Source: CAYOID01 sp964573115 (GTDB lineage: Bacteria > Desulfobacterota > Desulfovibrionia > Desulfovibrionales > Desulfothermaceae). From it: a DNA stretch of 29,108 nucleotides. The stretch covers positions 1 through 29,108 of the forward strand of contig CAZNIP010000035.1 of NCBI GenBank assembly GCA_964573115.1, in the 5' to 3' direction. The position numbers and the translations under genes are program-made. The notes under the pieces were generated by a model. That model did no database searches and was not told where the DNA came from. It was given only the letters and a program-made list of their open reading frames with translations. Below are positions 21,970 to 28,845 of the stretch, piece by piece (the stretch's first letter is position 1; every line of letters starts with the position of its first letter).

Positions 21970-23172
21970 ATGCGCAGAAAACTCCTCTTTCTCATCGCCG
22001 ACGGCATGGGCGACTACCCCCTGGACGAGCTGGGCGGGAAGACCCCCATGGAAAAAGCCGACACGCCGAACATGGACCTGGCCGCCAGGCAGGGCCGCAT
22101 CGGCCGCTGCCGGACCATTCCAAAGGGCATGCCTCCGGGATCGGACATCGCCAACATGGCCCTCATGGGGTACGATCCCCGCAGGGATCACACCGGCAGA
22201 GGCCCCATCGAGGCAGCAGCCCAGGGGCTGCAGGTCGGGCCCGAGGACCTCATCTACCGGATGAACCTCTGCTCCGTGACCAGGTACGACCCCGCAGGGA
22301 CGATGCTCGACCACAGCGGCGGACACATCCAGTCCGACCAGGCCAGGGAGCTCATCCGAAGGCTCCAGGCCGCCCTGGACAACAAGACCTTTTCCATCGT
22401 GCCCGGCTTCCAGTACCGCCATCTCCTGGTCCAGAGAGAAGGGGCCCGGTCCATGGAGGCAGACCTGGACATCCCTCCCCCCCACGACATCCTGAACCAG
22501 AACCTGGCCCAGGCCATATCCCGGTACGATTCCAGCCCATTGCTGGGGCCCATGGTCCGGCAGGCAGCCAGCCTGCTCCAGGAGGACTTCAATGGAACCC
22601 GGGTGAACACCATCTGGCCCTGGGGCCAGGGCCAGGCCCTGAACCTGGAGGCCTTTCAGAGCCGGTTCAGCCTGTCCGGCGGAATCGTCTCCGCCGTCGA
22701 CCTGGTCAAGGGCCTGGGGCGGGCTGCAGGCATGACCGTGCCCGACATCGAGACCGCAACCGGCCTGCTGGACACCGATTACCAGGCCAAGGTTTCAGCC
22801 ACCCGGAGCCTGCTGGCCGGGCATGACTTTGTGTTCGTTCATCTGGAAGGCCCGGACGAATGCGGCCACGCCGGGAACACAGCGGACAAGATCGAAGCCA
22901 TCCAGCGTTTTGACCGGTTCATTGTCGGACCTCTGCTGGAGACTCTGGCCGAGGTTCAGGGCGGCTGCGTCATTGCCTGCGACCACCTGACCCCCATCGT
23001 CCACCGGACCCACACCAGCGACCCGGTTCCCTTCCTGTTCCTGGACCTGTCAGCCCGGACGGACTCGAAGGTTCAGACCTTCAACGAAAGCGTTGCGGCC
23101 CAGAGCTCCCTGTTTCTGGACAGGGGAGAGGACCTGCTGCCCTTTGTCCTCGACGCCATGGACAGGACATGA
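21970..23172 (+). CDS. ApgM-family protein, probable non-canonical homoserine kinase
   Basis: 400 residues of the alkaline phosphatase/independent phosphoglycerate mutase superfamily. Metal and nucleophile residues are present: Asp11 in IADGMGD, Ser58 in GSDIANMALMGYDP, the DECGH segment in HLEGPDECGHAGN and CDHLTPIVHRTHT near the end. Automatic annotation would say cofactor-independent phosphoglycerate mutase. However, the gene directly follows homoserine dehydrogenase, and a subgroup of this family (TIGR02535, proposed homoserine kinase) replaces ThrB in Desulfovibrio and relatives. I therefore favour phosphorylation of homoserine for threonine synthesis. ATG 21970 has a modest AAGG site. 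Its stop codon overlaps the start of the thioesterase gene (ATGA). Confidence 0.85.
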   Translation: MRRKLLFLIADGMGDYPLDELGGKTPMEKADTPNMDLAARQGRIGRCRTIPKGMPPGSDIANMALMGYDPRRDHTGRGPIEAAAQGLQVGPEDLIYRMNLCSVTRYDPAGTMLDHSGGHIQSDQARELIRRLQAALDNKTFSIVPGFQYRHLLVQREGARSMEADLDIPPPHDILNQNLAQAISRYDSSPLLGPMVRQAASLLQEDFNGTRVNTIWPWGQGQALNLEAFQSRFSLSGGIVSAVDLVKGLGRAAGMTVPDIETATGLLDTDYQAKVSATRSLLAGHDFVFVHLEGPDECGHAGNTADKIEAIQRFDRFIVGPLLETLAEVQGGCVIACDHLTPIVHRTHTSDPVPFLFLDLSARTDSKVQTFNESVAAQSSLFLDRGEDLLPFVLDAMDRT

Positions 23173-23609
23173 CCCGAAGAGACGACTTCCCCGCTCCCGA
23201 GACCCGGTGGTACCACCGGGTCTCCTATGGCGAGACCGATGCCATGGGCGTGGTCTACTATGCCAACTACCTGCACTGGTTCGAACAGGCCAGGAGCCAT
23301 TTCATCCGCGAACAGGGCATGAGCTATGCAGAGATCGAACAGCGCGGCCTGCTCCTCCCGGTCAGGGAGGCCTACTGCCGCTACAGGGCTCCGGCCACCT
23401 TTGATCAGGAGATCGAGGTCCGAACCGGCATCTCCAAGTGGGGCAGGGCCTCTCTGACCTTTGTCTACGAGATCATCAACCTGTCCCGGGGCCAGATCCT
23501 GATGTCCACTGGCCACACCCAGCACGCCTGTATCCAACCCTCGGGAAAGATGGTTCCTGTCCCGGACTGGTTGACTGCCCTTTTTCAGGGGGGCCCCGAG
23601 CCGCACTGA
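23169..23609 (+). CDS. YbgC/4-hydroxybenzoyl-CoA thioesterase-like hotdog protein
   Basis: 146 residues of the hotdog fold. The signature SYGETDAMGVVYYANYLHWFEQAR (about residues 18-41) includes the catalytic Asp of the 4-hydroxybenzoyl-CoA thioesterase/YbgC group. The following VREAYCRYRAPATFDQEIEVRT and TGHTQHACIQPSGKMVPVP agree with the family. It hydrolyses an acyl-CoA; substrate unknown. The start overlaps the previous stop in ATGA, so translation is coupled to the homoserine kinase-like gene, although a metabolic link is not obvious. Confidence 0.92.
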   Translation: MTRRDDFPAPETRWYHRVSYGETDAMGVVYYANYLHWFEQARSHFIREQGMSYAEIEQRGLLLPVREAYCRYRAPATFDQEIEVRTGISKWGRASLTFVYEIINLSRGQILMSTGHTQHACIQPSGKMVPVPDWLTALFQGGPEPH

Positions 23610-23642
23610 CGAGGCCCTCTGGTCCTGAAAAACACCACCAAC

Positions 23643-23663
23643 CCGGCCATTCGGCATGGCCGG
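23643..23663 (+). other. Hairpin between thioesterase and 169-aa gene
   Basis: Eight-base arms CCGGCCAT/ATGGCCGG with a five-base TCGGC loop lie in the 75-base gap. No T tract follows. It may stabilise the upstream mRNA or partly terminate transcription. Confidence 0.45.
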
Positions 23664-23684
23664 ATTCCTGAACGAGCCCAGGCT

Positions 23685-24194
23685 ATGAAGTCACTCAAGG
23701 CCCAAAAAATCGCCATCACCTCTTTTTTCGACCTGGAAACCTACATGCTCCTGTCAGAGACCAGGCGGGTCCAGGGCGACAAGGCGCAGGAGCTCGAACA
23801 GACCTGGAAATGGGTCTTCCCGCACCTCAAGGCCTACCGGCTGGGGGAGCGCAAAGGCTACCTGCTCATTTTCCTGGACAAGGCCCTGGAAGATGAGCTG
23901 GACGCCATCATGGAGCAGGACGAAGCTCGTGGTGAAGAGATCCAGACCCTGGCCCAGGCCATGATCATGGCGGCCATGCTCGAGGCCCTCCCCGAAGCCG
24001 GCATGGGCAGCTGCGCCCCCATTCCCGAACCCAACAAGGTCCTCAAGCGCTCCCTGGCCCAGCTGGGACTCGAGTTCTACAACAGCGGCCGGATGAACGT
24101 CCGATTCGGGGTCCTGACCAAGCTGCCCTTTTCCGGCGGCTGCGACACCTGCTTCATCAAGTCCACCTGCGCCAAACGGATCATGTCCGGATAA
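23685..24194 (+). CDS. Unknown protein with C-terminal CxxC-x5-C motif, 169 aa
   Basis: I do not recognise a family. The N-terminal half (KIAITSFFDLETYMLLSETRR, WVFPHLKAYRLGERKGYLLIFLDK) alternates strands and helices; the centre is an acidic helix (ELDAIMEQDEARGEEIQTLAQAMIMAAMLEAL). The end carries CDTCFIKSTCAKRIMSG, three cysteines that could bind a metal with one outside ligand or form disulfides; another cysteine is in MGSCAPIPEP. No signal peptide or membrane segment. The ribosome site is weak. It is the last plus-strand gene of the amino-acid group, and its stop codon lies in the left arm of a 52-base palindrome. Confidence 0.82.
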   Translation: MKSLKAQKIAITSFFDLETYMLLSETRRVQGDKAQELEQTWKWVFPHLKAYRLGERKGYLLIFLDKALEDELDAIMEQDEARGEEIQTLAQAMIMAAMLEALPEAGMGSCAPIPEPNKVLKRSLAQLGLEFYNSGRMNVRFGVLTKLPFSGGCDTCFIKSTCAKRIMSG

Positions 24195-24238
24195 GCGGCC
24201 GCCCAGGGCAAGCTTGCGCTGGGCGGCCGCTTATCCGG
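24187..24238. terminator. 52-base palindrome, possible bidirectional terminator
   Basis: Two perfect 20-base arms (24187-24206 and 24219-24238) enclose a G, the palindrome GCAAGCTTGC and another G, so the centre pairs too. The TAA stop codon of the upstream gene (24192-24194) lies inside the left arm. It stands between convergent genes. No T tract follows on either strand, so termination would rest on stem stability alone. Confidence 0.6.
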
Positions 24239-24253
24239 TTCACGGAAAGGCTT

Positions 24254-24418
24254 GTTCCACTGCAGCGACAGCTCATTCTCGATCTCTGTTCCCTCCCGTC
24301 ATCCCGGACTCGATCCGGGATCCAGTTCTTTATCTGGATTCCGGCCTTCGCCGGAATGACGAGAAAACTCAGTCGATAATCGATACACTCTGAGGATGTG
24401 TCGCTGTAGCGGTAGAAC
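24254..24418. repeat. Dispersed MITE-like repeat, copy A
   Basis: The 63-base core (24298-24360) begins GTCATCCCGG and ends GGAATGAC and can fold as a cloverleaf: outer GTCAT/ATGAC stem and three hairpins. It is 58/63 identical to copy B at 26719-26781. Imperfect terminal inverted repeats ending in CAGCGACA (24254-24270 against 24399-24418) frame it. No coding capacity. The core type is a widely dispersed bacterial intergenic repeat. Confidence 0.75.
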
Positions 24419-24442
24419 GCTTCATAAGAGTCGTATCGTCAA

Positions 24443-24459
24443 CGCAGCCTGAGGCTGCG
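24443..24459 (-). terminator. Candidate weak terminator of the HAD phosphatase gene
   Basis: CGCAGCC-TGA-GGCTGCG forms a seven-pair stem with a three-base loop 32 bases past the phosphatase stop on the minus strand. Only TTGACGA follows, so the T tract is poor. Confidence 0.35.
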
Positions 24460-24491
24460 CTGAAACCTCGAGCACACTGCACACCATTGTA

Positions 24492-25160
24492 TCAGCCCTG
24501 CAGCAGGGCCAGGATCTCGTCCGGTTGCTCCACCAGGGCACGAGCGCCGTGTTCCTGGAGCTCCCGAGCCTCCCTGAACCCCCACAGAACGCCGATCGGG
24601 ACCATGCCTGAGCGTCTCCCGGTCTGCATGTCCACCCCGGTGTCCCCGACATAGAGGACCTGCTCGAGATCCACCCCCAGACGGGTGCAGATCAACCGGG
24701 CTCCGGCTGGATCGGGTTTTGGCGGCAGACCATCCTGCTGTCCAAGAATGGCCGCGAACACACCTGAGGGCAAGAGTTCCTTGACGCACTCAACAGCGTA
24801 CTCGTGGGGCTTGTTGGACAGGATGCCCAGAGGGACCCTGTCCCTGCCGAGCTGAAGCAGGAGGTCCTCAATCCCTGGGTAAGGCCTGGTCTTGATCTTC
24901 CAGTTCCGGCCATAGACAGCCTTGAACTCCAGCTCGCATTCGTCGATCAGATCCCCGGTGCTCTGTTCCCGAGGCAGAGCCCGGGTCACGAGCATTCTGG
25001 CCCCGTCGCCCACAAACATCTTGTAGGCCTCCACCGGATGATCCGGGAAGCCCCTCCTGGAGAGGACTGAATTCATGGAGTCGGCAATGTCCTCCAAAGT
25101 GTTCAAGAGGGTTCCGTCCAGGTCAAAAACCACGGCCCGCACTCCTTTCACTGTGCGCAT
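24492..25160 (-). CDS. HAD-family phosphatase, phosphoglycolate phosphatase-like
   Basis: 222 residues with all four HAD motifs: I, FDLDGTLLNT (nucleophile Asp of the DLDGT); II, GILSNKP; III, Lys in PPKPDP; IV, VGDTGVDMQTG. A helical cap domain lies between motifs I and II (about residues 20-85), the C1 type found in Gph and related enzymes. It dephosphorylates a small cytoplasmic substrate, most often 2-phosphoglycolate in relatives, but the substrate is not provable here. ATG 25160 follows GAGGATGAGAT. The upstream region contains a hairpin and the heptamer repeat next to the assembly gap. Confidence 0.92.
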   Translation of the reverse strand: MRTVKGVRAVVFDLDGTLLNTLEDIADSMNSVLSRRGFPDHPVEAYKMFVGDGARMLVTRALPREQSTGDLIDECELEFKAVYGRNWKIKTRPYPGIEDLLLQLGRDRVPLGILSNKPHEYAVECVKELLPSGVFAAILGQQDGLPPKPDPAGARLICTRLGVDLEQVLYVGDTGVDMQTGRRSGMVPIGVLWGFREARELQEHGARALVEQPDEILALLQG

Positions 25161-25185
25161 ATCTCATCCTCATTGCAGCTTTGCC

Positions 25186-25218
25186 GCAGGCAACCCTGAA
25201 ACAGTGCTCCTTGCCTGC
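25186..25218. other. Hairpin upstream of the phosphatase gene
   Basis: Eight-base arms GCAGGCAA and TTGCCTGC with a 17-base loop lie 25 bases upstream of the phosphatase start codon. It may be a terminator remnant of the aldo/keto reductase transcript or a leader structure. Confidence 0.35.
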
Positions 25219-25284
25219 AGTGAGTCCCGGGAGTTCCGCCTCTGCTTTGACTGCCAGGGAAGCAGGTAGGGCCTTGCTGAAGAA

Positions 25285-25326
25285 TCCTCTGTCCTCTGTC
25301 TTCTGTCCTCTGTCTTCTGTCCTCTG
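25285..25326. repeat. Heptamer tandem repeat, left side of gap
   Basis: Six units of TCYTCTG in the order C, C, T, C, T, C at the third base. The same 42 bases recur at 25440-25481. The strand bias is strong: one strand is entirely T, C and G. Translated it would give TEDRGQK-type repeats, but no gene is supported. Confidence 0.85.
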
Positions 25327-25426
25327 NNNNNNNNNNNNNNNNNNNNNNNNNNNNNNNNNNNNNNNNNNNNNNNNNNNNNNNNNNNNNNNNNNNNNNNNNN
25401 NNNNNNNNNNNNNNNNNNNNNNNNNN
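25327..25426. other. Assembly gap of exactly 100 N
   Basis: A round-number placeholder. The 55 bases before it (25272-25326) and the 55 bases after it (25427-25481) are identical, which suggests two contig ends sharing one k-mer, so the real gap length is unknown and may be negative. Confidence 0.97.
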
Positions 25427-25439
25427 CCTTGCTGAAGAA

Positions 25440-25481
25440 TCCTCTGTCCTCTGTCTTCTGTCCTCTGTCTTCTGTCCTCTG
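25440..25481. repeat. Heptamer tandem repeat, right side of gap
   Basis: Six TCYTCTG units identical to those at 25285-25326, again preceded by CCTTGCTGAAGAA. Possibly the same physical copy seen twice because of the scaffold join. Confidence 0.8.
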
Positions 25482-25502
25482 CGCCCTGTATTGCCGACAC
25501 CC

Positions 25503-26648
25503 CTACTCCAGGGGTCGGCTCAGGACCTCGTGACACTCCTTGAGGGTGTCGATGATCGCAATCCCCTGGGGACAGACCTCCTCGCACTCCCCGCACTCGA
25601 TGCAGTTGGAGGCGTGCTCGTCCGCGTTGGAAGCAAAGGTGTACATCAGGTGGGACCATCGTTCATCCCTGTAGACGGATCGATCGTTGTAAATCGAAAA
25701 AATCCTGGGGATGTTCACCCCGTTCGGACAGGGCATGCAGTAGCCGCAGGCCGTGCAGTCCACGTTGATGCGCTCCCTGTAGCGCTCCTTGACCTGATCG
25801 ATGATCTCCAGCTCTGATCCGGTCAGCGAATGGGCTTCTGCTGCAGAGGCGATGCGGCAGTTCTCCTCCACCTGCTCCGGTGCGGTCATGCCGCTCAGGA
25901 CCACCGAGACCTCAGCCCGGTTCCAGACCCAGCGCAGGGCCCACTCCGCAGGTGACCGGCTGGTCGGGGCCTGGTCCCAGACGGCTTGGATGTCTCCAGG
26001 GACGTCCCGGGCCAGGCTGCCCCCGCGCAAGGGCTCCATGACCACCACCCCCAGGCCCTTGCCTGCGGCGTACTCGAGCCCTTCGGTTCCGGCCTGGATG
26101 CTTTCGTCCATGAAGTTGTACTGGATCTGGCAGAAGGACCAGTCAAAGCTGTCCACAATGGCCTTGAACTGCCCGCATTCGTCATGAAAGGAAAACCCGG
26201 CGTACCGGATCCGACCATCCCTGATGGCCTGATGAAGGAATTCCAGGACCCCGATCGTTTTCAGCTTCTCCCACCACTCCTTCTTCAGCGCGTGGAGGAG
26301 GTAGCCGTCGATGAACCCGGTCTGCAGCCGCTCGAGCTGTTCGTTCAGGATCCGGTCGCAGTCCTGTCTGGTCTGGACCTCCCAGGAGGGCAGCTTGGTG
26401 GCCAGAAAGACCCTCTCCCGGTAGCCGCCCTGCAGGGCCCGCCCTGCAAAAGGCTCGCTCATCCCCTTGTGATAGGGGTAGGCCGTGTCCACGTAGTTGA
26501 CCCCCTGGTCAATTGCCGATCTGAGCATCCCCCCGGCCAGGTCTTCATCAATGGCCTCTTCCTGCTGGTTCAGGACAGGCAGGCGCATGCAGCCGAAACC
26601 GAGGATGGAGACCCTCTCCCCTGTGGTGCCGAAATCTCTGTAGAGCAT
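25503..26648 (-). CDS. Aldo/keto reductase with C-terminal ferredoxin domain
   Basis: 381 residues from ATG 26648, preceded by TGAGGTGATC; a GTG six bases upstream is less likely. The TIM-barrel reductase domain has GFGCMRLP at the N-terminus and the tetrad residues Asp and Tyr in VDTAYPYHKG, Lys in LATKLP and His in YLLHALK. After residue 290 come CTACGYCMPCPNGVNIP and CIECGECEEVCPQGI, two [4Fe-4S] sets. This architecture is common in anaerobes and suggests that electrons pass between ferredoxin and a carbonyl substrate, which is unknown. The gene is alone, with copy B of the dispersed repeat ending within five bases of its ribosome site. Confidence 0.94.
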   Translation of the reverse strand: MLYRDFGTTGERVSILGFGCMRLPVLNQQEEAIDEDLAGGMLRSAIDQGVNYVDTAYPYHKGMSEPFAGRALQGGYRERVFLATKLPSWEVQTRQDCDRILNEQLERLQTGFIDGYLLHALKKEWWEKLKTIGVLEFLHQAIRDGRIRYAGFSFHDECGQFKAIVDSFDWSFCQIQYNFMDESIQAGTEGLEYAAGKGLGVVVMEPLRGGSLARDVPGDIQAVWDQAPTSRSPAEWALRWVWNRAEVSVVLSGMTAPEQVEENCRIASAAEAHSLTGSELEIIDQVKERYRERINVDCTACGYCMPCPNGVNIPRIFSIYNDRSVYRDERWSHLMYTFASNADEHASNCIECGECEEVCPQGIAIIDTLKECHEVLSRPLE

Positions 26649-26658
26649 GATCACCTCA

Positions 26659-26852
26659 TTTTTTCAGCTCGGGCTAACATTACAGCGCAAGTTTACGCGA
26701 TACTTTTTCCTCTTTTCCGTCATCCCGGAGTTGATCCGGGATCCAGCTCTTTATCTGGATTCCTGCCTTCGCAGGAATGACGGGAAAAGACAGTCACCGT
26801 ATGAGATGTCGAGTGGATGTTTCGCTGTAGTGCTCAGCCCGAGCTGAAAAAA
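26659..26852. repeat. Dispersed MITE-like repeat, copy B, with 32-base terminal inverted repeats
   Basis: Terminal arms 26659-26690 and 26821-26852 share the first 17 bases exactly (TTTTTTCAGCTCGGGCT) and then align with small offsets to CAGCG-AA. Between them is the 63-base cloverleaf core (26719-26781). Compared with copy A, core positions 46 and 55 change from G-C to T-A, preserving the third hairpin. No open frame. It occupies the promoter position of the aldo/keto reductase gene. Confidence 0.75.
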
Positions 26853-27186
26853 CGACCTGGGTTTGATGAAAAAATGAGCCTGTGGCATGGTCAATTTCGC
26901 ATTTTTTATTCCATCAGCCCGGCTTGTCAACCTCGGTTGAGCACATGCTGATGACTGCCTCTGCAATGAAGCCATGGCCTCACACTCTGGCAAAGATCGC
27001 CACCCGGTCGCAGCCTTCCAGACAGGGCAAGAAGCGCTTGCGGGCAACGCACGTGCCCCCTGCCGGCTCCCCCTAGAGAGAGACCTGCAGGAAAGGCTGA
27101 GGAATTCTTTACTTCTTCTGAACTTTCATTCATGATGAACAACCATTCAAACACCCTTGCCGAACTCAACATCGCCACCTGAGAAC
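26853..27186. other. Intergenic region before the DUF885 gene
   Basis: No gene or clear promoter found. A 16-codon reading frame (27132-27182, MMNNHSNTLAELNIAT) ends four bases before the DUF885 ATG but has no ribosome site, so a leader peptide is only a possibility. Confidence 0.35.
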
Positions 27187-28845
27187 ATGGCTCACTCCCT
27201 CTGGAACCAGCCCCATCAAAAAAAGGGCAGCCCGGCTGCGGCCATGGCCCATGGCTACTTTTCCTTCCTGGCCAGGTCCTTTCCCGTGATGTGCTCCAGC
27301 GACGAGTTTCACTTCATGCCCCGGGCTGAAGAGGCTGAGAACTGGCTGGACCGGCTGGACGATCTCAGCCCTGAGGCTGTTGAGGGCACCTGCGATGCCC
27401 TCAGGTCCTTTCAGGCCGATTTCAAGCGCTTCCCCCGGGACAGCGACCTGGAGACCGCCATCGACCTGGAGATGCTCTCGGCCAGCTGCAGCGGCCTGCT
27501 CATCGAGCTTGAACAGCACCGCTCCTGGAAGAGCAACCCCCTCCTGTACCTGAAGATCATCTTCCTTGGCCTGGACCAGGCCCTGAACAAACCCTGTCCA
27601 GACCCTGGGGAACAGGCAGACAGGACTCGGGCCAGGCTGTCTCAGGCTGCCCGGCTGCTGGGGCAGGCCTGCATGAATCTGGAGACCATGCCGGCAAGCC
27701 AGCATGCTGCCGCCCTGAACATGATCGAGGACGGGAGGGCCTGGCTGCAGGCGGCTGCAGGGCCTGAAAGTCTGAAGAAACCGCTCATGAGCACCAGTGA
27801 CCTTGACCGCCTGGATCAGAGCCTGCACACGTTCACCGACTTTCTGCAGGGACAGCCAGCTGTCCCGGACAGCGACATGGCCAGGGACACCCTGGAGAGC
27901 ACCCTCAGGGACCACTTTCTGGACAGCCGGACCCTGCAGGAGATCGAGGAGCTGGCTGATCAGGAGGCGGCTTCAGCCCTGAACCGGCTCCGCGAGCTCC
28001 AGGCCCTGAGCGCTCCCGGTCAGACATGGCAGGAGCTCTACCACGCCCTGGACCTTCCGGAGGCCGGGACTGGAGACGCTTTTTCCCTCTACAGCCGGGA
28101 AATTGGCCACCTGCAGAACTTCTTCAGCGAATCGGTTTTCGGCGTCGACCCTGGAGAAGGACCGCTGGAGCTGGTTCGCACTCCCCTCTACCTGAACAGG
28201 GTCCGCAGCTCAGCCTCGTTTTGCGCGGCTTTGACCAGAGGGGAAACGAGCTTCTTCTTCCTCAGTCCGGGCCTGCCAGACCGTTCAGGCTCCCGGAACG
28301 ACCTCCAGCGCTCTCAACGGTTGAACCGGGAGTTCCACTTCCTCACCGCCCACGAGACCATCCCCGGCCATCACCTCCTGGACACCAGGCGCAGGGGGCT
28401 GACCAACCCGGTCCGCCGCCAGCTCGAATCCCCGCTGTTCTATGAGGGATGGGCCACCTATGCCGAGACGCTCCTGCTCGAGCGCGGTTACCTGCAGGGG
28501 CGGAATCACGAGTTCCTGGAGGAAAAGAGACGGCTCTGGCGGGCTGCCCGCTGCCTCATCGACCTGCGCCGGCACTCGGGGGCCTATGACCGGGACGGTG
28601 CCGCCCGTCTCCTGGTCCAGTCCGGCTTTTCCCGGCATGAAGCCTTCGGCCAGGTCGACCGCTTCCAGCTCAATCCAGGCTACCAGATCTGCTACACGGC
28701 CGGACTGCTGGAGCTGCAGAGGCTGAGGAGATCCTGGGGGCCCATATTGGGGGAAGACCGGTTTCACGAGCTGGTCCTCAACCTTGGTGAGATCCCCTTT
28801 GACCGCCTGGAGGTCTGCCTGAGACGGGCAGCCGAAACACCGTGA
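27187..28845 (+). CDS. DUF885-family putative zinc metallopeptidase
   Basis: 552 residues from ATG 27187; a TTG at 27157 would add ten residues but has no ribosome site. The first 350 residues are mainly helical and poorly conserved. The catalytic region has HETIPGHH (389-396) and, 24 residues on, EGWATYAE (Glu420), the HExxxGH...E arrangement of DUF885 proteins, which are related to gluzincin-type carboxypeptidases. No signal peptide is visible, so it is probably cytoplasmic, whereas many DUF885 proteins are exported. Substrate unknown. It stands alone between repeat-rich regions. Confidence 0.88.
   Translation: MAHSLWNQPHQKKGSPAAAMAHGYFSFLARSFPVMCSSDEFHFMPRAEEAENWLDRLDDLSPEAVEGTCDALRSFQADFKRFPRDSDLETAIDLEMLSASCSGLLIELEQHRSWKSNPLLYLKIIFLGLDQALNKPCPDPGEQADRTRARLSQAARLLGQACMNLETMPASQHAAALNMIEDGRAWLQAAAGPESLKKPLMSTSDLDRLDQSLHTFTDFLQGQPAVPDSDMARDTLESTLRDHFLDSRTLQEIEELADQEAASALNRLRELQALSAPGQTWQELYHALDLPEAGTGDAFSLYSREIGHLQNFFSESVFGVDPGEGPLELVRTPLYLNRVRSSASFCAALTRGETSFFFLSPGLPDRSGSRNDLQRSQRLNREFHFLTAHETIPGHHLLDTRRRGLTNPVRRQLESPLFYEGWATYAETLLLERGYLQGRNHEFLEEKRRLWRAARCLIDLRRHSGAYDRDGAARLLVQSGFSRHEAFGQVDRFQLNPGYQICYTAGLLELQRLRRSWGPILGEDRFHELVLNLGEIPFDRLEVCLRRAAETP

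Noticed and set aside
24187..24238. Cloning-vector contamination, because both arms contain GCGGCCGC and the centre contains AAGCTT
   Set aside because: The left arm is the in-frame end of a coding sequence, so the sites are natural GC-rich palindromes.
25285..25481. CRISPR array
   Set aside because: Units are seven bases, contiguous, without spacers, and no cas genes are present.
25123..25659. Reading frame crossing the N gap with TEDRGQK-type repeats
   Set aside because: It translates the heptamer repeats and unknown bases and overlaps two real genes at its ends; not a gene.
27132..27182. 16-codon leader peptide before the DUF885 gene
   Set aside because: No ribosome site and no attenuator structure or regulatory codon run; likely chance.
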